Shown here one piece after another: positions 1 to 8,842 of a stretch of DNA of 32,235 bases. Under the pieces are notes generated by a model. That model ran no database searches. It worked only from the letters and a program-made list of their open reading frames with translations, and was not told the origin of the DNA. Made by a program: the position numbers and the translations under genes. The stretch lies in assembly GCA_029007435.1 (NCBI GenBank), contig JAQXHU010000015.1:1-32235 (forward strand), read 5' to 3'. The stretch comes from Bacteroidales bacterium (GTDB lineage Bacteria > Bacteroidota > Bacteroidia > Bacteroidales > UBA932). Position 1 is the first letter of the stretch. The number at the start of each line of letters is the position of its first letter.

Positions 1-77
1 CCGGCACCGGAATGGTAATGCCTGGATTGGCAGTCTCTTCAGAACCAGCCTTCACAAAAAAAGCAACACAATCAAAA

Positions 78-1265
78 TCAATACTGGAAGTCGGAATAAA
101 TGGACCAGTGGTCCGAATAGTATTCTATCTCAGGATCATACTGCTCGTTGACAACCTTGTATGTCAGAGGGATGACACCCTTTCCGCTTGAGTACCAGAT
201 GTGGTCGAGGAACGATGAACTTTCTCCCCAGCCGTTGAATGTCCCGAGAGTCTTGTCCGAAACCGGAGCAGTGGTTCTCGACAGTTCAAATGAATCACGG
301 ATTATGTCGAACACTGAAGATGTGGCGCCCATATTCCAGTCAGCGGTCATAAATACAGGAAGATTATCTGTGTTGTACATCTCGATACGGGCCAGAATCA
401 GTTCAAGCTCAAGCTTCCTGACCTCGTCGCTCTTGGTGTCAAGATGAGTGTTCAGCATAAAGATATGCCGCCCGTTTTCCGCAAGCTCCAACTCGGCCCA
501 GGTGGCCTGGCGCTTGTATGAGGCCCCGAATCCCGGAGTCTGCCCGAGCATCGGCTCATCCGGAGTTTCGCTCAGCGAGAACACTCCCCATCTGATGAGA
601 CTGAACCTGTCCTTCTTGAAAACGATGCCGACCACCTGCGAGGCATTGTTCATATCCGGCTCGTCATCCCAATTATCAATTGAACGGCCGATCAGCTCAT
701 AGCCTTCAGGCTCAAGCTGTTCCTTCAGATAGAGCCACTGGGAATTGAAATACGCCTCCTGGATGCCGATAATGTCCGGTGACTTGTCTTTGTACATCGA
801 TATCAGGGCAGCTTTCCTGTTGTCCCAGAAATGTGGCGAAGTCTTGTCTCCTGAATCACCTCCGTACACTCTGATATTGCTCGACATCACCCGGAATTCC
901 TGCATAAGCCCGCGGTGGAACACCGCCGTTCCCAGCAGCACCCTCTGAATGCCGCGCACAAGATACACCCGATATTCGAGCTCATATATGAACTGGTCCG
1001 GAAGGAAGATGTCCGCACCGTCAGAATACACATTGCCGTCCAGCACGGAAGCCTGGAATCTGTACTGCGAGTCACTTGACTCGAAGACAATCAGGTCGCC
1101 TGTCTCAAAGCCTTGTCCTGCAATGTGGTAAGGCTCTCCAGGATACATCTCCACATCCTCCACGGACACGCCGGCGGGCACTTTCAGATCATCATCCGAG
1201 CATCCGGCAAGAACCAGAGACGCCGCAGCGGCCAATATTGAAATAAACCTTCTCATAGTATTCAT
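78..1265 (-). CDS. Endonuclease/exonuclease/phosphatase-fold lipoprotein
   Basis: This is a 395-residue exported lipoprotein: a hydrophobic signal ends in a lipobox with Cys22. Residues about 28-115 look like a small beta-rich IPT/Ig-like domain. The rest is an EEP (DNase I-like) metal-dependent phosphoesterase domain. The catalytic set appears complete: Asn130 (SSNIR), Glu170 (GIQE), His274/Asp276 (NTHLD), Asp309/Asn311 (TADWN) and Asp385-His386 (SDHW). Family members hydrolyse phosphodiesters or phosphomonoesters in nucleic acids, inositol phosphates or sphingomyelin; the substrate here is unknown. It is the last visible gene of the SusCD operon, with two bases between the preceding stop and its ATG, so it is co-expressed with glycan import. 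Such proteins recur in Bacteroidota PULs without an assigned role. An internal ATG at codon 4 is an alternative start. The fold is confident, the function is not. Confidence 0.88.
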   Translation of the reverse strand: MNTMRRFISILAAAASLVLAGCSDDDLKVPAGVSVEDVEMYPGEPYHIAGQGFETGDLIVFESSDSQYRFQASVLDGNVYSDGADIFLPDQFIYELEYRVYLVRGIQRVLLGTAVFHRGLMQEFRVMSSNIRVYGGDSGDKTSPHFWDNRKAALISMYKDKSPDIIGIQEAYFNSQWLYLKEQLEPEGYELIGRSIDNWDDEPDMNNASQVVGIVFKKDRFSLIRWGVFSLSETPDEPMLGQTPGFGASYKRQATWAELELAENGRHIFMLNTHLDTKSDEVRKLELELILARIEMYNTDNLPVFMTADWNMGATSSVFDIIRDSFELSRTTAPVSDKTLGTFNGWGESSSFLDHIWYSSGKGVIPLTYKVVNEQYDPEIEYYSDHWSIYSDFQY

Positions 1266-1267
1266 TT

Positions 1268-2311
1268 TTAGTTGTAATGCTCAGGATTCTCGTCCTGCCA
1301 CTCGTTCACGCCGTCGCGGATACGGTTCCTGAACGAAAGGGTGTCGGACACCACGCTGACAGTGCCGTCCGCATTGGCGAACTTGTAGTTCAGATACAGT
1401 TCCCGGTTCTGAAGGAGGCGGGCGTTGTTGTACGCCGAGCCCAGGTCCTCTATCTCGACAGGCGACCCTTCCGCTTTGGACAGGGACACAAGTCCTTGAT
1501 TCAGAGTTATCTTCAACTTGCCGTCAGTGTTGCCGAGCTTGTCAGCGACGACAGCGTCCGGAGCCACGGTGGACAGCGAGCAGATATCCGAAGAATTGAT
1601 GTCGCCGTGATATGAGTTGACACTCACAATGTCGCCGTTGGCCTGGCGGATTTCCGTCCTGCCGTTGTGGTACCAGTCACCGAAAAGCATATTCTCATAA
1701 CGCACGGCTATCACTTCATATGAGCGCGAAAGCAGCACGGTGTCCACATCAGCGGAGGTGATATGGAAACCTATTGCGTAATATGGTTTCGGACCAGCTC
1801 CCGGAAGGGCGAGGAATGCGGCGGAGTCAGCCTTGATGGTGATTGTTCCGGTATGGTATCCTTTCTTTATCTTGAAACATTTGTCCTCGGAGACTTTGAC
1901 CGACTCCAGAGGGAGCGGAGTGAGGGCCTTGATGCCGCTCGAGGCCATGGCGGATTTCACATAATCCTGGCTCACAGCTCCTACTGACGTCGTGCCGGTC
2001 ATCTCGGTGAACGCCGTGAACGGAGTCTCGGCATCAGGCACATAAAGCCTGAGGTCATCGGTGACAAGGTCATCCTCGAATGCGAACCAGACATCCCTGT
2101 CCCTCTTGTTTTCCATTACACCGCCCAGCACGGCTCCGACTTTGAACTCCATGCCTTCTCCCACCACGAAAGTCCTCAGGTCATACTGGTAGGCGAGGTA
2201 GGCGCCGCTGTAGTCGAAGTCTTTCACATAATCCTCATAGCACCCTGTCAGGACAAGAAGGCCCAGGGCGGAGATGCAAGGAAGCAGATGATTCTTAATA
2301 ATATGTTTCAT
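1268..2311 (-). CDS. DUF1735-type lipoprotein, candidate surface glycan-binding protein
   Basis: This is a 347-residue lipoprotein with lipobox LTGC (Cys24). The N-terminal half, about residues 28-200, resembles the DUF1735 beta-sandwich found downstream of SusD genes. The C-terminal part ends in an arginine- and tryptophan-containing stretch (FRNRIRDGVNEW) typical of companion DUF4361-like domains. No catalytic motif is visible. Proteins at this operon position usually act as outer-membrane glycan-binding partners of SusD, and that role is inferred from position and domain type only. It follows the second SusD by 30 bases and precedes the EEP lipoprotein by two, so it is part of the operon. 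The exact Pfam label of the C-terminal domain is uncertain. Confidence 0.8.
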   Translation of the reverse strand: MKHIIKNHLLPCISALGLLVLTGCYEDYVKDFDYSGAYLAYQYDLRTFVVGEGMEFKVGAVLGGVMENKRDRDVWFAFEDDLVTDDLRLYVPDAETPFTAFTEMTGTTSVGAVSQDYVKSAMASSGIKALTPLPLESVKVSEDKCFKIKKGYHTGTITIKADSAAFLALPGAGPKPYYAIGFHITSADVDTVLLSRSYEVIAVRYENMLFGDWYHNGRTEIRQANGDIVSVNSYHGDINSSDICSLSTVAPDAVVADKLGNTDGKLKITLNQGLVSLSKAEGSPVEIEDLGSAYNNARLLQNRELYLNYKFANADGTVSVVSDTLSFRNRIRDGVNEWQDENPEHYN

Positions 2312-2341
2312 ACTATCAATAATATTTTAACCGAATATAAA

Positions 2342-4102
2342 CTAACGCCAGCTTTCCCAGCCCTGATTCTGGACCAGTCCGCATTTTGCGGCGTCATAAT
2401 AAGGAACCGGAATCCAAGGTGAGTTGAAAACCCTCTTCTCCACAGTCTCGTAGGTGATTCCGCCATCTTTGAACACAGGCTTGAGGACATCCACATTCAC
2501 TGCCTCTTTCCAGGCGTCGCCGGCCCATCTTCTGAGGTCGTAATAACGCTGTCCCTCGAAGCACATCTCGATTCTGCGCTCGTTTCTCACCAGCTGGTCG
2601 AATGCCTCTTCTCCCTTGGCGGCCACCTCTTCGAGATACGGGTCAGGCTTGTCAGTCCCGATGCCCGGAAGACCTTCCACTGTAGGCCTGTCCCTCAAGT
2701 AGGCAATCGTCTCCACAGGCGTGAATCCGTACAGTTCACCTGCAGGTCCGACAACGTGATTGGCGGCCTCTGCGAAAATCAGGCACATCTGGGTCCATCT
2801 GAAGAAGTATATCGAACGCGGTTCAGTGTCGAGATTGTCATCGTTCTTGTTCCAGAGCAGATTGATATATTTGCGAATATAATAATTGGTCAGGACATTT
2901 CCGACGCCGCCGGCTACATCCTTGCCGCCTTCTGACATATCGAATGTGTACATAACCTCCCCATTGGAAGGCCTTACGACATCCGCTCCATTGTAATTGA
3001 TTGTGCAATAAAATCTTGGATCCCTACCCACATAAGGATTCTCCGGATCATAGCCGGAGCGTTCATCAGTAATCGGATAGCCGTTAGCCATCGGGAACGC
3101 ATCCACAAGGTTCTGGGAGGCGCCCACTCCGCCATTGCCGCGGAATCCTTCCGGGTAGAACAGGTATTCCATCTGCGAGTTGGAGCCCCAGTTGGAGGTC
3201 ATGATGATTTCCATTGAATTCGGCCAGAGCCAAGTGAAATTGTCTGCAGGGTCGAACCCGTACTTGCCATCCTGATTGAGTTTGAACTCCATCACTTCGG
3301 CCGCATACCTGGCTGCATTGTCCCAGCGGCTTAAGTCACCATCCGGATTGAAGGCAGGAGACGCCCAGTATAGATATACCATAGCCATCAGAGCCTTGAC
3401 AGCCTGGCAGTCGAACCTTTTCCATCTGGAAGCTCCGTCAATGGTGGAATGATACCCGAGCCAGTCACGGTTGGCCACAGGCAGATAGACCAGAGCGGAG
3501 TCGCAGTCGTCAAGAATCTGCCTAACGCACTCGTCGTAAGTATTTCTCTTCACACTTGACGGATCCGTATTGAACACGTCCACCGGCGCGGTCAGAATCG
3601 GGAAGCCGAGCATCTGCCCGTCAGTGCCCATTCCTCCGAATTTCTGAAGCAGATTGAACTCGAACCATGCCCTCAATGCGTACGCATCGCCCTGAAGATA
3701 TCTCTGGAGCATCGCATTGTTGTCATTGTCAACAAGATAGCGTGTGGTCAGTCCAAGATTGTCCTCAAGGAATGTGTTCACATACATTATGGCCCTGTAA
3801 TCCCTGTTCCAATAATCTCTGAAAGGATTGGCATTAGGCGAGAGCACTCCGGTGCCGTATTTGCGCATCGATGAAGATGAGGATGTGATGACAGCGTCGT
3901 CGGTCACGGCATCCAGATAGATATACTCGTTGGAGATGTAGGATGTCGGCATCAGATCGTATGCCTTCTCGACAAAGCCCCTGATATATGAAGGGTATTC
4001 GTCGAGGTTCTTGTCCGTCACATTCCCGTTCGGAAGCGGATCGAGAAAATCGCAGCCGGCAAGGACAGAAGCTATTGAAAATAATATTATTATACGTTTC
4101 AT
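2342..4102 (-). CDS. SusD/RagB-family nutrient-binding lipoprotein (second pair)
   Basis: This is a 586-residue outer-membrane lipoprotein with lipobox LAGC (Cys17) followed by the usual FLDPLPNG-type mature start. SusD proteins form the lid over their partner SusC barrel and bind oligosaccharide at the cell surface. Family features are the N-terminal helical region with the RAWFEFNLLQKFGG segment, similar to the conserved R-A-x-x-Y-F-x-L family motif, and the C-terminal segment NERRIEMCFEGQRYYDLRRW, a hallmark of RagB/SusD. Length is normal for the family. It starts 12 bases after the stop of the second SusC gene, so the two form a transport pair. Its glycan specificity cannot be read from sequence, although abundant aromatic residues are consistent with a sugar-binding surface. 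Confidence 0.96.
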   Translation of the reverse strand: MKRIIILFSIASVLAGCDFLDPLPNGNVTDKNLDEYPSYIRGFVEKAYDLMPTSYISNEYIYLDAVTDDAVITSSSSSMRKYGTGVLSPNANPFRDYWNRDYRAIMYVNTFLEDNLGLTTRYLVDNDNNAMLQRYLQGDAYALRAWFEFNLLQKFGGMGTDGQMLGFPILTAPVDVFNTDPSSVKRNTYDECVRQILDDCDSALVYLPVANRDWLGYHSTIDGASRWKRFDCQAVKALMAMVYLYWASPAFNPDGDLSRWDNAARYAAEVMEFKLNQDGKYGFDPADNFTWLWPNSMEIIMTSNWGSNSQMEYLFYPEGFRGNGGVGASQNLVDAFPMANGYPITDERSGYDPENPYVGRDPRFYCTINYNGADVVRPSNGEVMYTFDMSEGGKDVAGGVGNVLTNYYIRKYINLLWNKNDDNLDTEPRSIYFFRWTQMCLIFAEAANHVVGPAGELYGFTPVETIAYLRDRPTVEGLPGIGTDKPDPYLEEVAAKGEEAFDQLVRNERRIEMCFEGQRYYDLRRWAGDAWKEAVNVDVLKPVFKDGGITYETVEKRVFNSPWIPVPYYDAAKCGLVQNQGWESWR

Positions 4103-4114
4103 CTGGATGCAGTA

Positions 4115-6970
4115 TTAAAAGTTCAACTTGACACCGCCTGTGAAAGTGCGGAACAGAGGATCCGTAGTCACTCCGGAATTCAGACTTTCAGGATCAACAT
4201 CCTTTATTCCACTGATTGTGAATAGGTTGGTTCCTCTTACGAAGACTCTCAGCCCCCTTATCCAGCCGGATTTAGGGAATGAGAAGCTTACGCCGACCTC
4301 GGCGTTCTTCAGTTTGAACCACCCGCCTTTCCTGAGCCAGAAGTCAGATGACTGGAAGTTGTTGGTCACCTTGTCATAAGACAGGCGCGGATAGTCTCCG
4401 CCGATATTGTCCCTGACGAACTCGGAATAGTTGTTAGTTCCCCATCCGTTCCAGAAATAGGAGTTCGTGAGGGCGGTGTCGAAACCGGCACGGCCCACGC
4501 CCATGAGAGAGAGGTCGAACTTGCCGTATTTCAGGAAAACGTTGACTGCGTAAACATATTTGGCGGAAGTGTTGCCGACAATAGTGAGGTCATTGGAGTC
4601 AATCTTGCCGTCATTGTTCATATCCGCATATTTGAGGTCGCCAACTTCCACCTTGCTGTCGAACGACTGCACAGGAGATGAAGCTATATCCTCTTCGGAG
4701 ACGAATTTGCCAAGGCATTTGTACCCGTGGTAGCTGCCGGTCCTGGAGCCTTCCACACGATTGTACTCATAAAACTCTTTCTCATTGTACCTCAGCCACT
4801 TGCCCCTAGGAATAGAAAGCCATCCGCCGACAGAGTACTCGAATTTGCCGACTTTGTCCATCCAGTTCAGGGCAATCTCGCCCCCGTAATATGCGAGCTT
4901 GTTGTAATTCGCATAAGTCACGATTCCGTCCATACCGAAGAGAAGAGGATTCACGACACTCATATCGGTGATGATTCCGTCCCTGAGCGTATGATAGTAA
5001 TCCGCATTGAGGGAAAGCCTGTTGCCGAAGAATTTAGCCTCGACGCCCGCTGTTAACTCCTTGCGTTTCTCCCAGGTCAGATACGGGTTCCCAAGACGGT
5101 TGAACGTCGTGGTGGAAGACGAGTATCTGGTATATGAGCCAAGCCATTCGAATCCCTGTGAAGCCGGACCGAACACGATTCCGCTTTCTTTGGTGTAATT
5201 GTCTTCATACAGGTCCTGCGCTCCGAACGGGTTGTATGCGGACTTGCCGCCCTGCACCCTGAGTTTCAGGAAGTTGACATTTCTGGAATCTTTAAGGAAG
5301 TTCTCTTCCGAGATGACCCACCCGAGACCCGCTGACGGGAAGAATCCGCACCTGTGCCCTTCCGCAAACTTTGACGAACCGGTCGTATTGAGCACCAGTT
5401 GGGCGAGATAGCGTTTCTTGAAAGCGTAGTCGGCGCTGACATTGAACGTATGCTGTCTCTCCCTGAGTGATGAGCCGCTGCGCTCGGTCATTTCCATATA
5501 GTACATTGCTGCCGCACGGAGATCGTGATCAGCCTTGGTGAGCCTGTAGGTCGCCCTCTCATTGAAGAAAAGCCCCTGATGATACGATTTTCTCCAGTTG
5601 GATTTTCCGGAAGCCTTGGCGCCATCGTGAGATGTCTTGAGGGACTCGCCTGTCTCCGTATTGTAAATCATTGCAAGGTAATCCGGATTCTTTCCGATAC
5701 GGTCCATATTCATCAGGTTGAGACCTACGAACGAGTCGAAACTCAGGCCCTTGATGAGTTTTTTCGCATCCCAGGAGAGATTGGCCGTGATGATGCCGGA
5801 ACGGCTTCTGTAAGTATTGAATCCGCATTCCACAAGGGCAGCGTACGGATTGGAAGAATATCTCTCGCTCACTCCGTAAATCCAGCCTCCGGTCTCCGTG
5901 TTCACACCAAGATGAACCGGAAACGCCACTGACGGAATTGAGTTGGTTGCCGAGAGGAAACGGCCGAACTCGTTGACGACATCTGTGTCAATGCGTCCGT
6001 AGATAGGAGAACGCCGGAAACTCAGATTTGAAGACAATCCGAGTTTGAACTTCAAAGTCTCAGTGATGCGTACATCGAGATTGGTCCTGATATTGGCCTT
6101 GTTGAATCCCGAATTCTCACCGGCTTTGTATATGTCGCCTTCTCCCTGGTATCCCAGGTAAAGGGAATATTTCACCGCCTCGGTTCCGCCGGCCAGGAGA
6201 AGATTCGCTTTCCTGTAAGACTTGGTGTTGCTGTACATCAGGTCCCGCCAGTCCACATTCGGATGAAGCAGGTCGTCCGGCCTGTTCAAAGCGAAAGCGT
6301 CGATGTCCTCCTGGGTGTACTGCGCCGGATATCCGGCTGCGGTCCTGGCCTGGTTCTGGAGATTGGCGTAATCAACTCCACCTACCCACTCAGGCATTCT
6401 CCCGACAACTCCCACTCCGCTTTCGAGCACAACCTTGAAAATATTGCCGGCGCCCAAACCTCTCTTCGTGGTGACATACAGAACGCCTTCTGAAGACCTG
6501 GAGCCGAAAAGCGCCTTGTCCACGACATCACGTACAAATGAAACTGACTCAATCTCCTCAGGATCAAGTTGCACCTCATAAGGATAGACAGGAATCCCGT
6601 CCACAATCAGGTCGATTCCGAAGCCTCTTGAGCTGATACCGCATCTTGAACCTTCCTGGCCATAAATCATTCCGCTCCTGCCGCTGACCTCCGAGACCAC
6701 AAGGCCCGGTATCACGCCGTTCAGGGCAAGCCGGAAATCAGTTGCCGGATATTTGTTTATGTCATCCTCATAGAATGTCGAGGTTCCGCCTGTGGACAAT
6801 GACTTGTTGATAGTGATCCCGTAAGGCAGGGCGACTGTCTGATGGGATCTGAATCCTGCCCTGGCAGGAACCTTGACGGTATCTTCCGGAGCCGGTCTGA
6901 ATGCTGCGGCAGGGATGGACAGGCAAAGAGCCGTCACGGCCGCGTATATTGTCAGATAGTATTTTTTCAT
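4115..6970 (-). CDS. SusC/RagA-family TonB-dependent transporter without an N-terminal CPD domain
   Basis: This is a 951-residue outer-membrane TonB-dependent transporter of the SusC family. It has a signal peptide (about residues 1-23), a plug domain (about 55-170, including the QEGSRCGISSRGFGIDLIVDG region typical of SusC plugs), and a long beta-barrel ending in a C-terminal aromatic (VKLNF). It imports oligosaccharides captured by its SusD partner, encoded 12 bases downstream. The mature N-terminus is only about 30 residues before the plug. The carboxypeptidase-regulatory-like domain seen in the upstream SusC paralogue is absent, and no clear TonB box is visible. The start is supported by the good signal peptide directly following the ATG. 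It lies in the same operon as the larger SusC, making tandem pairs with different architecture. Confidence 0.96.
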   Translation of the reverse strand: MKKYYLTIYAAVTALCLSIPAAAFRPAPEDTVKVPARAGFRSHQTVALPYGITINKSLSTGGTSTFYEDDINKYPATDFRLALNGVIPGLVVSEVSGRSGMIYGQEGSRCGISSRGFGIDLIVDGIPVYPYEVQLDPEEIESVSFVRDVVDKALFGSRSSEGVLYVTTKRGLGAGNIFKVVLESGVGVVGRMPEWVGGVDYANLQNQARTAAGYPAQYTQEDIDAFALNRPDDLLHPNVDWRDLMYSNTKSYRKANLLLAGGTEAVKYSLYLGYQGEGDIYKAGENSGFNKANIRTNLDVRITETLKFKLGLSSNLSFRRSPIYGRIDTDVVNEFGRFLSATNSIPSVAFPVHLGVNTETGGWIYGVSERYSSNPYAALVECGFNTYRSRSGIITANLSWDAKKLIKGLSFDSFVGLNLMNMDRIGKNPDYLAMIYNTETGESLKTSHDGAKASGKSNWRKSYHQGLFFNERATYRLTKADHDLRAAAMYYMEMTERSGSSLRERQHTFNVSADYAFKKRYLAQLVLNTTGSSKFAEGHRCGFFPSAGLGWVISEENFLKDSRNVNFLKLRVQGGKSAYNPFGAQDLYEDNYTKESGIVFGPASQGFEWLGSYTRYSSSTTTFNRLGNPYLTWEKRKELTAGVEAKFFGNRLSLNADYYHTLRDGIITDMSVVNPLLFGMDGIVTYANYNKLAYYGGEIALNWMDKVGKFEYSVGGWLSIPRGKWLRYNEKEFYEYNRVEGSRTGSYHGYKCLGKFVSEEDIASSPVQSFDSKVEVGDLKYADMNNDGKIDSNDLTIVGNTSAKYVYAVNVFLKYGKFDLSLMGVGRAGFDTALTNSYFWNGWGTNNYSEFVRDNIGGDYPRLSYDKVTNNFQSSDFWLRKGGWFKLKNAEVGVSFSFPKSGWIRGLRVFVRGTNLFTISGIKDVDPESLNSGVTTDPLFRTFTGGVKLNF

Positions 6971-6982
6971 ATTCCGGTTGTT

Positions 6983-8827
6983 TTACCAAATTGGATTGTT
7001 CACAAAATTCTTCATCTTATTCGTCTCCTCCACAGGGAAAGGAAGATAGTACATAGCGTCTTTCCAGGTACTCTGCCTGTTGGACGGTATGGCCCTGCGC
7101 TCGAACCGTCTGCCGATAGGATATTCCTCGCTCACAGGCACTTTCTCCACATACATTCCCATCAGGGTCTGCGTCATGGTCTGAGGGGCAATCTTCCATC
7201 TTCTTATGTCGAGATAATAATGATGTCCCTCGAAGGCAAGTTCAACGATACGCTCATTCCTGATACGCTCCCTGAAAGAGTTCTTGTCTCCGGTGAAGCG
7301 GTCAAGTACATCCGGCATTCCGACACGGAAACGCAGCTTGTTGACAGCCTGGACCGCCGTGAGTTCGAGTCCTCCTGCGGTTCCGTCTGGTCCGTAGGCC
7401 TCGTTGACTGCCTCGGCATAATTGAGATAGAGCTCGGCAAGGCGGATAAGAGGGTCAGAACGGTTGTAGCTGGTGTTGTAATTGCCATCCCACCATTTGT
7501 TGACGAAATATCCTGTATTGGTGAGGCCTTTGTTATTGTCAGACCCCCATTCATTTCCGAACATCCTGGCAGCGGACGCTCCCTTTATCGTTGTTCCTGG
7601 ATAAAGCTTCTGATCAGGGTCATAATAGAAATTAACACCTGTCTTGCAGCCTGAAACGACACTTCCGTCGTGGAGAACGGTAAGGTTCAGACGCGGGTCG
7701 CGGTCATTGTACGGATTCTGCTCCACATAATGTCCCTCCTCAATTGCGGCTTCCCTGTCTGACTCAGTCATCAGCGGCTCTCCGTATATTGTCTCGAACC
7801 TGTCAACGAAATTCTGGGTAGGACAGTCCCCGCTGGCGTTCGAATAATTGGATATAGCATACGGATATATGCAGGAATAAGCGGCACTATTGTTTTTCGC
7901 AGAGCCCATATCCCACGCCCACAGCTGTTCGTTGGTGTACTTGGAACTGATGAAATTGTTCTTCCAGGAGCCGAGCGGAAGCAGGTCGTAGGAGTTCTCG
8001 AGAGCGATTTTCAGAGCCTCGGCGCAGGCCACGGCCGCATTCTCCCAGTCCTGCTGGCCGTTCTGGTTGCTCAGAGGGCTTGCAGCATAGAGCAGGGCAC
8101 GGGCTTTCATCGCCTTGGCTGCCGCTCCGTTCGGCTTCGCAATGTCAGGAGAGTTGAGATGGCCAGGCTCTCCCGGAGCCGCATCCCTTCTCACCTTGCC
8201 GGCGGCTTTCAGATGCACATAGGCCTCCTCGAAATCCTCGGCGCACAGCAAATAGGTATCGTGAGAAGAAAGTCTCGGAAGATCCCAGTCGTCATCAGCT
8301 TCGAGGGCATCTTTCAGATAAGGCATTCCGCCGAAATAGCGGCAGAGCACGAAATGGGCGTAAGCCCTGATGAAATATGCCTGCCCGAGGATATCCTCCT
8401 TGTCTTTTTCCGTAGGGATGTTCTGCACCCTGTCGATATTGGCGATAGCCTTGTTGCAGATTCTGATTACCTTGAACATCGAATACGATATAGGCCTCCT
8501 GGACTGGTCAGTAGTGAAGGCCGACACATTGGCTCCGAGAGTTCCGGCCTTGATGTTCTGGGCGCGCACCAGACGTCCGCAATCCGCCATATCAGTCAAG
8601 GCGGCCCAGGTAAAACGCAGATTCCAGGTGTCCAGATATGCAGGATAGCCAAGTTTGATATTGGTGCTGCCGCCATTGTAAACATAGTCGAAATAGGACT
8701 TGTAATTGTCCCAGATGGTGAACACTTCAGCCTCGTCAAGTCCGCTTTCCGGATTGATGTCAAGCCAGTCGCAGCCTGTCAGCGATACTGCCGCAACTAT
8801 CATTATTGTATTGAAAAACTTCTTCAT
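6983..8827 (-). CDS. SusD/RagB-family nutrient-binding lipoprotein (first pair)
   Basis: This is a 614-residue outer-membrane lipoprotein with lipobox LTGC (Cys19) and a mature start DWLDINPESG typical of SusD. The segment YFIRAYAHFVLCRYFGGMPY matches the conserved R-A-x-x-Y-F-x-L-x-x-x-F/Y-G-G-x-P motif, and NERIVELAFEGHHYYDIRRW-like residues near the C-terminus (here YLDIRRW) match the RagB/SusD signature. It binds oligosaccharides at the surface and caps the SusC pore encoded 15 bases upstream in the operon. It is clearly divergent from the second SusD in this operon, so the pairs probably handle different oligosaccharides or linkage types; this is inference. Confidence 0.96.
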   Translation of the reverse strand: MKKFFNTIMIVAAVSLTGCDWLDINPESGLDEAEVFTIWDNYKSYFDYVYNGGSTNIKLGYPAYLDTWNLRFTWAALTDMADCGRLVRAQNIKAGTLGANVSAFTTDQSRRPISYSMFKVIRICNKAIANIDRVQNIPTEKDKEDILGQAYFIRAYAHFVLCRYFGGMPYLKDALEADDDWDLPRLSSHDTYLLCAEDFEEAYVHLKAAGKVRRDAAPGEPGHLNSPDIAKPNGAAAKAMKARALLYAASPLSNQNGQQDWENAAVACAEALKIALENSYDLLPLGSWKNNFISSKYTNEQLWAWDMGSAKNNSAAYSCIYPYAISNYSNASGDCPTQNFVDRFETIYGEPLMTESDREAAIEEGHYVEQNPYNDRDPRLNLTVLHDGSVVSGCKTGVNFYYDPDQKLYPGTTIKGASAARMFGNEWGSDNNKGLTNTGYFVNKWWDGNYNTSYNRSDPLIRLAELYLNYAEAVNEAYGPDGTAGGLELTAVQAVNKLRFRVGMPDVLDRFTGDKNSFRERIRNERIVELAFEGHHYYLDIRRWKIAPQTMTQTLMGMYVEKVPVSEEYPIGRRFERRAIPSNRQSTWKDAMYYLPFPVEETNKMKNFVNNPIW

Positions 8828-8842
8828 TTTGCACCTCCCCGT

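Noticed and set aside
1..77. Possible end or start of a neighbouring gene at the left edge
   Set aside because: No minus-strand ATG is present, and short open plus frames have no recognisable content; too little sequence to call anything.
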